A DNA stretch of 5,279 bases from JACQXM01 sp964569425 (GTDB taxonomy: Bacteria > Planctomycetota > Phycisphaerae > UBA1845). Where the stretch lies: contig CAZMVD010000191.1 of assembly GCA_964569425.1 (NCBI GenBank), forward strand, positions 1 through 5,279, read 5' to 3'. The position numbers and the translations under genes were made by a program. Under the pieces are notes generated by a model. The model was given only the letters and a program-made list of their open reading frames with translations, was not told the DNA's origin and did not search any database. Shown in pieces: positions 1-5,221 of this stretch; the first letter of the stretch is position 1, and every line of letters starts with the position of its first letter.

Positions 1-18
1 TCGCGTTAACCACTCGGT

Positions 19-39
19 CGGCCGATTTCGATACGGCCG
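19..39 (-). terminator. Possible hairpin terminator after tRNA-fMet
   Basis: The hexamer CGGCCG occurs at 19-24 and again at 34-39. It is self-complementary, so the two copies can form a perfect 6-bp GC stem around a 9-nt loop, starting 7 nt after the tRNA 3' end. No U-tract follows on the minus strand, so it is at best a weak terminator or a 3'-processing structure. The first 18 bases of the window hold nothing recognisable. Confidence 0.3.
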
Positions 40-45
40 GTCAAC

Positions 46-118
46 TAGCGGGGGCAGGACTCGAACCTGCGACCTCCGGGTTATGAGCCCGACGAGCTGC
101 CAACTGCTCTACCCCGCA
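46..118 (-). tRNA. Initiator tRNA-Met (tRNA-fMet, anticodon CAT)
   Basis: The full cloverleaf can be drawn on the minus strand. The acceptor stem is GCGGGG (117-112) with CCCCGC (53-48), the D stem GAGC/GCTC, the anticodon stem TCGGG/CCCGG around CTCATAA with CAT at 85-83, and the T arm GCAGG-TTCGAGT-CCTGC. Three features mark an initiator rather than an elongator or Ile2 tRNA: three consecutive G:C pairs at the base of the anticodon stem, an A11:U24 pair in the D stem, and an unpaired first position (U1 opposite U72, where E. coli has C1:A72). The discriminator is A. CCA is not encoded (GTT follows), so it must be added by the CCA-adding enzyme. The molecule delivers formyl-methionine to the ribosome at start codons. 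It is on the same strand as the operon but has its own promoter-like sequence. Confidence 0.96.
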
Positions 119-130
119 ATCGTACAAGGG

Positions 131-159
131 AACGTAATCGCGGCCACGGTACGCGTCAA
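131..159 (-). promoter_or_regulatory. Candidate sigma70-type promoter of tRNA-fMet
   Basis: On the minus strand, TTGACG (159-154, five of six matches to the -35 consensus) is followed by a 17-bp spacer and TACGTT (136-131, three of six -10 matches, keeping the first two T-A positions and the last T). Twelve bases separate the -10 box from the mature tRNA 5' end, which leaves a leader of about 5 nt. Spacing and placement suit a tRNA promoter. The -10 match is modest, and no start site has been mapped. Confidence 0.6.
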
Positions 160-355
160 GGCGCAGGCATTGCGGTCGCCATGGGATCATCGGCCATTAG
201 CCCCATGTACTACGCAGCATCGGCGTGATGCACTGATAAGCCTGGAGCAGCGCGGCAGCGAAACCGGGCGGGTGTGTCAGATGGCAGCGCGCGGCGCTGT
301 TCGCCGGTTCGTGTGGCAAAGCATTGCGGTTGGGCATTGTGAATCGAGTCGCCCG

Positions 356-411
356 GCACGCCAAGACGATTCAGCATCGGCACCAGTTCACTGCGGCAAC
401 TCAAGGCGTGC
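356..411 (-). repeat. 7-bp inverted repeat downstream of fabF
   Basis: GCACGCC at 356-362 pairs perfectly with GGCGTGC at 405-411, enclosing 42 nt. It begins 21 nt after the fabF stop codon. The position would suit an end-of-operon RNA structure, but the loop is long and no U-tract follows, so termination is only a guess. Confidence 0.25.
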
Positions 412-432
412 AACGTCGGTAGATCAGCCGCT

Positions 433-1737
433 TCACGGCTCAAATGCTCGAACCACCAAAGTGTCGTTCTGGCCGCCGAAGCCGAAGCTGTTGGACATGG
501 CCACGCGAACCCTGGCGGCGCGAGCCTGGTTGGGGACGTAATCAAGGTCGCAATTGGGATCAGGAGTGGCGTAGTTTATCGTCGGCGGCAACATGCCATC
601 GCGCATGGCGAGCACGCAGGTGATCAACTCCACGGCACCGGCCGCGGCGATCAGGTGCCCCAACATACTCTTGACGCTGCTGATGGGCACGCGCGGCGCG
701 CCCTCATCGAACACGGCGCGAATGGCCAGCGTCTCGGCCTTGTCATTCTCTTCGGTACCGGTGCCGTGAGCGGAAATGTAGTCGATCGCACCCGGGGAGA
801 CCCGCGCGCCTTTCAGCGCGGCGCGCATCGCGGCGATGGCCCCACGCCCGTCCTCGTGAATGTCGGTCACGCGGAAGGCGTCGGCGGTCGACCCATAGCC
901 GGTCACCTCGGCCAGGATGGATGCGCCGCGCTGCCGTGCGTGCTCCAGTTCCTCGAGAATCAGTACACCGGCCCCCTCCCCCAGCACAAAGCCGTCGCGC
1001 GTGCGATCAAAAGGACGCGAGGCGGATTGATAGGCATCGTTTCGTGTCGACAGCGCGGTGAGTCGGTTAAAGCCGGTCACCCCCAACGGGTGGATCATGC
1101 TGTGGGTGCCGCCGGTGATCATGACTTCTGCATCGCCGTAGCGAATGAGCTGCATGGCTTCACCGATCGCCTGCGTACTTGCGGCACAGGCGGTGAGGGT
1201 GTTGAGGCTCGGCCCCTCGACACCGAAGCGCAAACCGACGTGTGCCGCGGCCATGTGCGGCTCTTCCTCGATTTCATAGGTCGCGACGAACACGCGTTGT
1301 GCCACCTGGGCCCAGCGAACGGTATCCAGCGGCGTCGTTTGGTTGGCGTCGTCGCGGCAGCCGGCCACCGCGGCATGGGCGAAGTTAAAGAAGTCGAGCG
1401 GCCCTTCGCCACCGCCGAGGTAAATGCCCACGCGCGTGCGGTCGAGCGCCAGATGTTGGGGCAATCCTGCCGAATTCCAGGCCATGTCGGCCGCGGCCAG
1501 GGCAAATCGGCTGTTGCGGCTGGCGCCCTGGTGCTTTTCGGCATCGGCACCGAGAAACTCGTCCAGCCGGAAATTCTTGACTTCCGCGGAGAACTGCGTG
1601 GGGAAGGTTCGCGCATCGAACAGGGTGGTGGGCGCTACGCCGCTTTCGCCGGCGAGCAGGCGTTTCCACACGGCCTCGATTTCGTGACCGAGTGGTGTCA
1701 CCCATCCCATGCCGGTGATGACGACGCGACGATCCAC
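433..1737 (-). CDS. fabF: Beta-ketoacyl-ACP synthase, FabF (KAS II) type, catalytically intact
   Basis: This 434-residue thiolase-fold enzyme condenses an ACP-bound acyl chain with malonyl-ACP, releasing CO2 and lengthening the chain by two carbons. The N-terminus (RRVVITGMGWVTPLG) is typical of the family. The catalytic residues are all present: Cys184 in TACAAS, His324 in AHGTGT, Lys356 and His361 in VKSMLGH, and the C-terminal NSFGFGGQN loop with the gatekeeper Phe420. The length is slightly above the usual 410 to 415. The GTG at 1737 was chosen over an ATG 20 codons upstream because it begins exactly at the family's N-terminus, has an AGGAG 7 nt before it, and lies 4 nt after the preceding stop. 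The neighbouring gene is a KS-fold protein without catalytic residues, so the two probably form a KS/CLF-like heterodimer. The family assignment is firm; the chain substrate is unknown. Confidence 0.95.
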   Translation of the reverse strand: MDRRVVITGMGWVTPLGHEIEAVWKRLLAGESGVAPTTLFDARTFPTQFSAEVKNFRLDEFLGADAEKHQGASRNSRFALAAADMAWNSAGLPQHLALDRTRVGIYLGGGEGPLDFFNFAHAAVAGCRDDANQTTPLDTVRWAQVAQRVFVATYEIEEEPHMAAAHVGLRFGVEGPSLNTLTACAASTQAIGEAMQLIRYGDAEVMITGGTHSMIHPLGVTGFNRLTALSTRNDAYQSASRPFDRTRDGFVLGEGAGVLILEELEHARQRGASILAEVTGYGSTADAFRVTDIHEDGRGAIAAMRAALKGARVSPGAIDYISAHGTGTEENDKAETLAIRAVFDEGAPRVPISSVKSMLGHLIAAAGAVELITCVLAMRDGMLPPTINYATPDPNCDLDYVPNQARAARVRVAMSNSFGFGGQNDTLVVRAFEP

Positions 1738-1741
1738 GGTG

Positions 1742-3059
1742 CTACTCCTGGTACTTTCGCACGACCAGCGCCGCATGCTGCCCGCCCGCCAGGGCATAGC
1801 TCAACGACACCGCGTGGGTGATGTTCATGTCAACCGGATCTCGTTGCACAAAGCGAAAGGCGCATGCCGGATCGGGCCGCTCGGTGTTCAACGAATGCGG
1901 CACGGTGTTGCGGTGGACGGCCAGCACGGCGGCCGCAAAGTCCATCGCTCCGGTTCCCGCACCGTTGTAGCCGAGGGCGCCGCGGGTGGTGAACGCGGAC
2001 ATCCGGTTCAGGCGATCGGCAAACACCGAATTCCAGCCGGCCATCTCCGTGGCGTCGACATCCGTCATTCCCGTGCCAAAGGGTACGGCCAACTGCACCT
2101 GGTCGGGGTTGATCCGCGCGTCGGCCATTGCCTTGCGCAAGGTGAGGGCGGCCGCCCTGCCCGTCATCTCCGGCTTCGACCAGGGATGAGGACTGTTGCC
2201 GGCGCCGAAGCCGACGAGTTCAGCATAGATACGCGCCCCGCGGGCGCGGGCGTGATCCAGCGCCTCCAAAATGACCAACCCGCCGCCTTCGCCGATGACC
2301 CCGCCCGCGCGATCGGCGGCAAAGGGCCGACAGGCGAGATGCGGCGCATCATTACTGTTTGCGTTGAGGCGCCCCGCCAGCAATGGGCGGGTGAGGGCCA
2401 TGGGATTGGCCTTGCTTTCGGCGCCGCCGCAGATNNNNNNNNNNAAACGCTTCGCCGATGGCCAGGTGGCTGGAAGCCTCGCCGCAGGTGATGGTGTTCG
2501 AGGGCGCCTGCGCGTCATGCACAATGGTCACGTGGCAGGCGAGCATATTGGGCAGAAACTTGAGCAGCCAAAGCGGCGTTAGGTTGGTCATTCCCTCGGC
2601 GCCCCAGCGCGCCAGACTGAACTGACCGGGCGCATCGGCCGAGGTGTTCAACGCGCCCGCCAATTCGGTGAGGTCGGCGCACACAAGCCCGGCGCCGATG
2701 TTAGCACCGAAGCGCGTGCTATCGACGTTGGGCGGGCCGGGGGCTTCGTCGCGATCGATGATGCACCTGGTCTTCAGGCCTGCGTCACGCGCTGCCAGGT
2801 AGGCGCACACCACCGCGATGGTGATGTCGCGCGACATGACCTTGCTGCTCTTGCGGTAACTCTTGGGGATGTAATCGCCCAGTTGGAACGGCGGCAACTC
2901 GGATGCGATCTGCACGGGAAACCAAGAAGCATCGAACGCCGCGATACGCCGGATGCCGCATCGGCGCTCGATCAGCGCATCCCAGAAGGCCTCGGCCCCA
3001 AGCCCGATGGAGGAAGCCACGCCAACTCCGGTAACCACCACGCGGCGTCGTTCAGTCAT
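1742..3059 (-). CDS. Ketosynthase-fold protein lacking catalytic residues (chain-length-factor-like), interrupted by an assembly gap
   Basis: The N-terminal 205 residues (3059..2445) and C-terminal 230 residues (2434..1745) belong to one KAS-fold protein. The fold is clear: RRVVVTGVGVASSIG at the start, then SSHLAIGEAF, GEGGGLVILE and GTGMTDVDATE. Compared with the adjacent FabF, the nucleophilic Cys is replaced by Glu194 (TCGEASS against TACAAS, an ungapped match between the flanking Pro-Ser and IGEA). The first His is Phe (PFGTG against AHGTG), the second is Tyr (ALGYNG against MLGHLI), the Lys is Arg, and the gatekeeper Phe is lost. Condensing activity is therefore not expected. In type II polyketide and aryl-polyene systems such a subunit (KS-beta or chain length factor) pairs with an active KS and shapes the product pocket; I infer that role here. 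The ATG overlaps the upstream stop as ATGA. The frame change at the Ns is an artefact of gap size, not a frameshift. Confidence 0.88.
1745..1749 (-). promoter_or_regulatory. Ribosome binding site deciding the fabF GTG start
   Basis: AGGAG on the minus strand ends 7 nt before the GTG at 1737. It lies in the last codons of the preceding ketosynthase-like gene, so translation of the two proteins is probably coupled, as would suit subunits made in equal amounts. Confidence 0.75.
2435..2444. other. Assembly gap (10 Ns) inside the ketosynthase-like gene
   Basis: The gap falls between codons on both sides (TTT before it, ATC after it, on the minus strand), so its real length should be a multiple of three. 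Aligned to the neighbouring FabF, where 11 residues lie between GEAM and ITGG, the missing stretch should be about 33 bp coding for about 11 residues. Ten Ns are a placeholder. Confidence 0.9.
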
Positions 3060-3565
3060 GTGCGTTGCTCATCGCCCGTTTCCGCAGCCGCTGATCGGCC
3101 CCGCCGGTCAAAGGCGGCGAAAATATCCATGAACTGATCCGTGAACACAAAGTTGTGTGCGGGAAGCCCCAACGCCGCTTCTGCCTGGTTGACGTGCGAG
3201 AACATCAAGTCCACGCGGCCGATTTCTGTACCGTTTTTTCGCACCGCTCCGCTGGTGACCGCCGCTCGTTCGTCGATGGAATCGACCGTCGCTTCGTACA
3301 TCAACTGATCACCGGGACCGGCATACGCCGAAAACTCCGCGCGGCGGATTTTAGCCAGAATCACGTTCTCGCGAAATCCGCGCGACTCGCCCACCAGGAT
3401 GCCCGCCGTCTGGGCCATGCCCTCGATCATCAAGGAAGGCGGCATGACCGGGTGGCCCGGAAAGTGATCGTGCAGGTGATCTTCCGCGAGGGAAACATTC
3501 TTGATGGCGACGGCGTGCCGCCCCGACTCAAAGGCCACGAAACTGTCGATCCACATCCATCGCAC
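3056..3565 (-). CDS. fabZ: 3-hydroxyacyl-ACP dehydratase, FabZ/hot-dog family (second copy)
   Basis: This 169-residue hot-dog-fold protein is predicted to dehydrate 3-hydroxyacyl-ACP to trans-2-enoyl-ACP. The FabZ active-site pair is visible: His34 in DHFPGHP and Glu48 in the helix IEGMAQ. IKNVSLAEDHL before the His is also typical of FabZ. A tail of about 45 residues after the hot-dog core (QAEAALGLPAHNFVFTDQF onward) is longer than in E. coli FabZ (151 aa). The GTG at 3565 is preferred because AAGGGG lies 9 nt upstream and the protein then starts VRWMWIDSF. An ATG at 3556 is possible but too far from that site. An upstream ATG at 3706 would add 47 Arg/Pro-rich residues unlike the family. 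The stop overlaps the next start as ATGA, giving translational coupling. The substrate may differ from that of the other dehydratase. Confidence 0.9.
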   Translation of the reverse strand: MRWMWIDSFVAFESGRHAVAIKNVSLAEDHLHDHFPGHPVMPPSLMIEGMAQTAGILVGESRGFRENVILAKIRRAEFSAYAGPGDQLMYEATVDSIDERAAVTSGAVRKNGTEIGRVDLMFSHVNQAEAALGLPAHNFVFTDQFMDIFAAFDRRGRSAAAETGDEQRT

Positions 3566-3574
3566 GGGTTCGCG

Positions 3575-3580
3575 CCCCTT
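3575..3580 (-). promoter_or_regulatory. Ribosome binding site supporting a GTG start for the second dehydratase
   Basis: AAGGGG on the minus strand sits 9 nt before the GTG at 3565 and 18 nt before the ATG at 3556, so it favours the GTG. The match to the anti-SD sequence is moderate. Confidence 0.45.
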
Positions 3581-3608
3581 TGGTGCCTGTTGGGGATGCC
3601 TGTCTGCC

Positions 3609-3645
3609 CAAGGCCAGCGCCGCAACCTGGTGGAGTCTGGCCTTG
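3609..3645 (-). repeat. 9-bp perfect inverted repeat in the acp-dehydratase spacer
   Basis: CAAGGCCAG at 3609-3617 is perfectly complementary to CTGGCCTTG at 3637-3645, with a 19-nt loop. In the transcript this forms a strong stem about 44 nt before the GTG of the second dehydratase. No U-tract follows, so it looks more like an mRNA processing or stability structure, or a block to ribosome access, than a terminator. Confidence 0.45.
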
Positions 3646-3675
3646 CGCCGGTCCCAGGGAAGCGGAACGAGCCGC

Positions 3676-3717
3676 GGAAGAACAGAAGAGCCGGCCCACA
3701 AGCCACTGCCGCCGGCC
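3676..3717 (-). terminator. Possible partial terminator or attenuator after acp
   Basis: Fourteen nt after the acp stop codon, GCCGGC (3716-3711) can pair with a second GCCGGC (3695-3690), plus one outer G:U pair, across a 15-nt loop. It is followed on the minus strand by the pyrimidine-rich TCTTCTGTTCTTCC. The stem is GC-rich but the tail is not pure U, so partial read-through would be expected. It could leave more acp mRNA than downstream enzyme mRNA. Confidence 0.33.
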
Positions 3718-3731
3718 GTGTTGTGCCGACC

Positions 3732-4124
3732 TCACGCCGCTTTCAGCTTGTTCTCCACGTAATTGACGATCGTGTCGACGGTGAAGAGGTCCTGTACTCG
3801 CGACACTTCGGGGTCTTTTTCGAACTCGCTGAAATCGGCGTGCGGCATTGCCCCCTTGAGCGTTTCCATTCCCGCGGCCGTCATCCGACCGTTTTCCACA
3901 TAGGCCGGGTTGTTGAGAATCTCGTCGGGAAACAGGTCACCTTTGGGAATCTTGATGTTAAAGGCCTTTTCCAGCCGGAACACGATGTCCAGAAAGTCGA
4001 TACTCTCCGCACCCAGGTCACCCTGCAACGTGGCACCGGGGACGACCTCTTCGTCGTCCACGCCGAGGGCGTCGGTGAGCACTTCGCGAATTCTGGTGAA
4101 AACCTCATCCCTGCTCTGCGACAT
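3732..4124 (-). CDS. Acyl carrier protein, long form (130 aa)
   Basis: This acidic carrier protein holds acyl intermediates as thioesters on a phosphopantetheine arm. Helix I is FTRIREVLTDALGVDDEEV. The prosthetic-group site is Ser41 in DLGAESIDFLD, the equivalent of the DSLD motif, followed by helix II (IVFRLEKAFNIKIP). The end (LFTVDTIVNYVENKL) resembles the last helix of normal ACPs. Ordinary ACPs have about 78 residues; here roughly 45 to 50 residues (about 58 to 108, with NNPAYVENGRMTAAG and SEFEKDPEVS) are inserted before the final helix. I recall this long form with dehydratase and KS genes in planctomycetes, but have not searched. The ATG follows an AAGGGAGGT at 11 nt. It lies 31 nt after the first dehydratase and is clearly in its operon. 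The Ser makes it functional by sequence, after modification by a phosphopantetheinyl transferase not seen here. Confidence 0.93.
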   Translation of the reverse strand: MSQSRDEVFTRIREVLTDALGVDDEEVVPGATLQGDLGAESIDFLDIVFRLEKAFNIKIPKGDLFPDEILNNPAYVENGRMTAAGMETLKGAMPHADFSEFEKDPEVSRVQDLFTVDTIVNYVENKLKAA

Positions 4125-4134
4125 AGACGTTCAG

Positions 4135-4143
4135 ACCTCCCTT
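4135..4143 (-). promoter_or_regulatory. Strong ribosome binding site of the acyl carrier protein
   Basis: AAGGGAGGT on the minus strand is the best Shine-Dalgarno match in the window and lies 10 to 11 nt before the acp ATG, slightly longer than ideal. The site fits high ACP synthesis relative to the enzymes. Confidence 0.7.
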
Positions 4144-4155
4144 GTCGACGAACCA

Positions 4156-4674
4156 TCAGGCGAGGGGAACCTCGCGGACACCCGCGGTCGACTGTGCCGG
4201 TTCGCCTTCCGACGGGCACAACCGTGCCCACGCGGCCCGCAGTTCCGCCACCCAATCCCGGCCGGCGGCCTTAGCTCCGGCATTGGATTTATAAGCCAGA
4301 TGCACGAGCCCGAACCGCGCCCGCACGACTTCCCGATCCTGGCACAGCCCCACGCCCTCGAAGTCGCTCGCCTCTGCCGCCAGGCGGCGGCAGGTGACCT
4401 CGAGGCGGAGCAACTGCCCCGGCTTCACAAAGCTCTTGTATGTTACGTTTCTGGCTTCCCTTAGCAAGATGATCTGCTCGGCGAAGCCATTTGCGTCGCG
4501 AACGAGCCAGGCCCCCGCCTGGGCCATGGCCTCCAGCATCAACACGCCGGGAAGCACGGGAAACGTGGGAAAATGGTCGGCGAGATACTCCTCGGCCAAC
4601 GACACGGCCTTGACGGCGACGATCCTCTGGCCGCGGTCCAATTCCAGGACGCGATCGATCAACGAAAACTTCAT
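4156..4674 (-). CDS. fabZ: 3-hydroxyacyl-ACP dehydratase, FabZ/hot-dog family (first gene of the operon)
   Basis: This 172-residue protein has the FabZ hot-dog fold and is predicted to remove water from 3-hydroxyacyl-ACP. Catalytic His34 lies in DHFPTFPVLPG and Glu48 in LEAMAQAGAWL. The Gly usually found after HFP is Thr here. The N-terminus (FSLIDRVLELDRGQRIVAVK) matches the first strands of FabZ. The last 40 or so residues form an Ala/Arg/Glu-rich tail beyond the core. An in-frame TGA two codons upstream fixes the ATG at 4674 as the earliest start; the Shine-Dalgarno is weak (GTGGAA). It is the first gene after the candidate promoter, and acp follows 31 nt later. It is clearly diverged from the second dehydratase, sharing the active site but little of the C-terminal half, which suggests different substrates or a heteromeric dehydratase. 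Activity is inferred from family only. Confidence 0.92.
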   Translation of the reverse strand: MKFSLIDRVLELDRGQRIVAVKAVSLAEEYLADHFPTFPVLPGVLMLEAMAQAGAWLVRDANGFAEQIILLREARNVTYKSFVKPGQLLRLEVTCRRLAAEASDFEGVGLCQDREVVRARFGLVHLAYKSNAGAKAAGRDWVAELRAAWARLCPSEGEPAQSTAGVREVPLA

Positions 4675-4737
4675 GGTTCACGATTCCACGGGGCGCCGCT
4701 GCCCATCGACCGGGCGCAGCGAGCCCGATCCGCGGGA

Positions 4738-4766
4738 AGCATAGGGTCTGCGTGCGGAGGCGACAA
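4738..4766 (-). promoter_or_regulatory. Candidate sigma70-type promoter of the operon
   Basis: On the minus strand, TTGTCG (4766-4761, four of six) and TATGCT (4743-4738, four of six) are separated by exactly 17 bp. Transcription would start near 4731, giving a leader of about 57 nt before the first dehydratase. The leader is GC-rich and can form short GCCC/GGGC stems, none long enough to call. I saw no operator or fatty-acid regulator palindrome. Confidence 0.5.
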
Positions 4767-4955
4767 GCGACGCCGGCAGGATCGGCGCAGGGCCGAGGCT
4801 CGCCGGGCGGTTCCACCTGGGGGGACACGCGTCGGGAGGCGCAGCGTGCTGCGGACCCGGTGGCTTGCCGGGCGTGAGGTGCGCATGGAGGGAGAAGCGA
4901 CGGAAGGCGGGTCGCCCCCTCGACCTACCCGGAAACGCGCTTGTGCAATCGCAGC

Positions 4956-4985
4956 AATTGGGTTCGTTTTGTCATTTTTCTTTTC
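4956..4985 (-). repeat. AT-rich intergenic element resembling a dispersed planctomycete repeat
   Basis: On the minus strand an A-rich run leads into ATGACAAAACGAACCCAATT, standing out from the GC-rich surroundings. Its conceptual translation in one frame reads KNDKTNPI. I recall strings like KTNPI or QTNPI recurring in spurious intergenic ORFs of planctomycete genomes, which would make this one copy of a dispersed repeat. That link is from memory. Only one copy is present in the window, so repetition cannot be shown here. Confidence 0.4.
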
Positions 4986-5026
4986 TGGTGTCACGCCGTG
5001 GCACTCACGGAGCGGGGTCGGGCGCC

Positions 5027-5043
5027 GCCGCCTGGGTGGCGGC
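5027..5043. repeat. GC-rich hairpin in the upstream region
   Basis: GCCGCC (5027-5032) and GGCGGC (5038-5043) form a perfect 6-bp stem with a 5-nt loop. No U-tract follows on either strand. It may be chance in GC-rich DNA, or a terminator stem of an off-window gene read on the minus strand. Confidence 0.2.
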
Positions 5044-5108
5044 ACCGAAACGCCGGAAGGAACAACATCGGGGGCGCGCGCTTGGCGGGGGCGGGAAAAG
5101 ACCAGGGG

Positions 5109-5182
5109 GAATGGCGAATGGCGAATCAAGAATGGCGAATGGGGGGAGAATGCGGAATGGTGAAGGCGGAATGCGGAAGAAA
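5109..5182 (+). repeat. Degenerate 7-bp tandem repeat, consensus GAATGSS
   Basis: GAA(T) recurs every 7 bases at 5109, 5116, 5123, 5130 and 5137 (GAATGGC twice, GAATCAA, GAATGGC, GAATGGG). After a 4-base interruption it recurs at 5148, 5155, 5162, 5169 and 5176 (GAATGCG, GAATGGT, GAAGGCG, GAATGCG, GAAGAAA). This makes ten heptamers in two in-phase blocks of five. A stray GAAT at 5202 is out of the array. The unit is not a multiple of three and no frame runs cleanly through it, so it is noncoding. Confidence 0.8.
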
Positions 5183-5221
5183 CGCCAAGACGCGGAAAGC
5201 CGAATGCCGAAGGAGCGGGAC

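Larger units (their letters stand above)
119..432. other. Intergenic spacer between fabF and tRNA-fMet
   Basis: These 314 bases hold the tRNA promoter candidate (131..159) and an inverted repeat (356..411), but no convincing gene. Open frames exist on both strands. Their translations are rich in Arg, Ala, Cys and His, match no family I recognise, and run into the fabF or tRNA sequence, as expected for chance frames in GC-rich DNA. No strong U-tailed terminator for the operon is visible. Confidence 0.6.

Noticed and set aside
83..541. A 152-codon plus-strand frame beginning inside the tRNA gene
   Set aside because: It starts within the tRNA anticodon region, runs antisense to the fabF end and has no family features.
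210..545. A 111-codon minus-strand frame overlapping the fabF 3' end
   Set aside because: Its first third is fabF read in another frame and the rest shows no recognisable domain. There is no ribosome binding site evidence.
655..1821. A 388-codon open frame on the plus strand, antisense to fabF
   Set aside because: It lies opposite a gene with a full set of catalytic motifs. The translation is Gly/Arg/His-rich without family signatures, and long antisense frames are common in GC-rich DNA.
1742..2524. A separate small KAS-like gene starting at an ATG upstream of the Ns
   Set aside because: The residues before the gap in this frame are nonsense, and the frame joins the N-terminal half when the gap length is a multiple of three. 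It is one gene with 1742..3059, not a fragment or pseudogene.
3056..3706. Longer second dehydratase with 47 extra N-terminal residues
   Set aside because: The extension is rich in Arg and Pro, matches no FabZ N-terminus, and covers the spacer with both hairpins. The ribosome binding site supports the GTG at 3565.
4671..5129. A 152-codon minus-strand frame upstream of the first dehydratase
   Set aside because: It is Arg/Pro/Ser-rich, covers the promoter candidate, and ends at the TGA just before the dehydratase ATG. No domain is visible.
4573..5163. A 196-codon plus-strand frame with a hydrophobic stretch (AIAAIGFVLSFFF) suggesting a membrane protein
   Set aside because: It begins antisense to the first dehydratase and runs into the heptamer repeat. 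The hydrophobic run is only the reverse reading of the AT-rich element at 4956..4985.
5109..5182. CRISPR-like array
   Set aside because: The units are 7 bp and directly adjacent, with no unique spacers and no cas genes.
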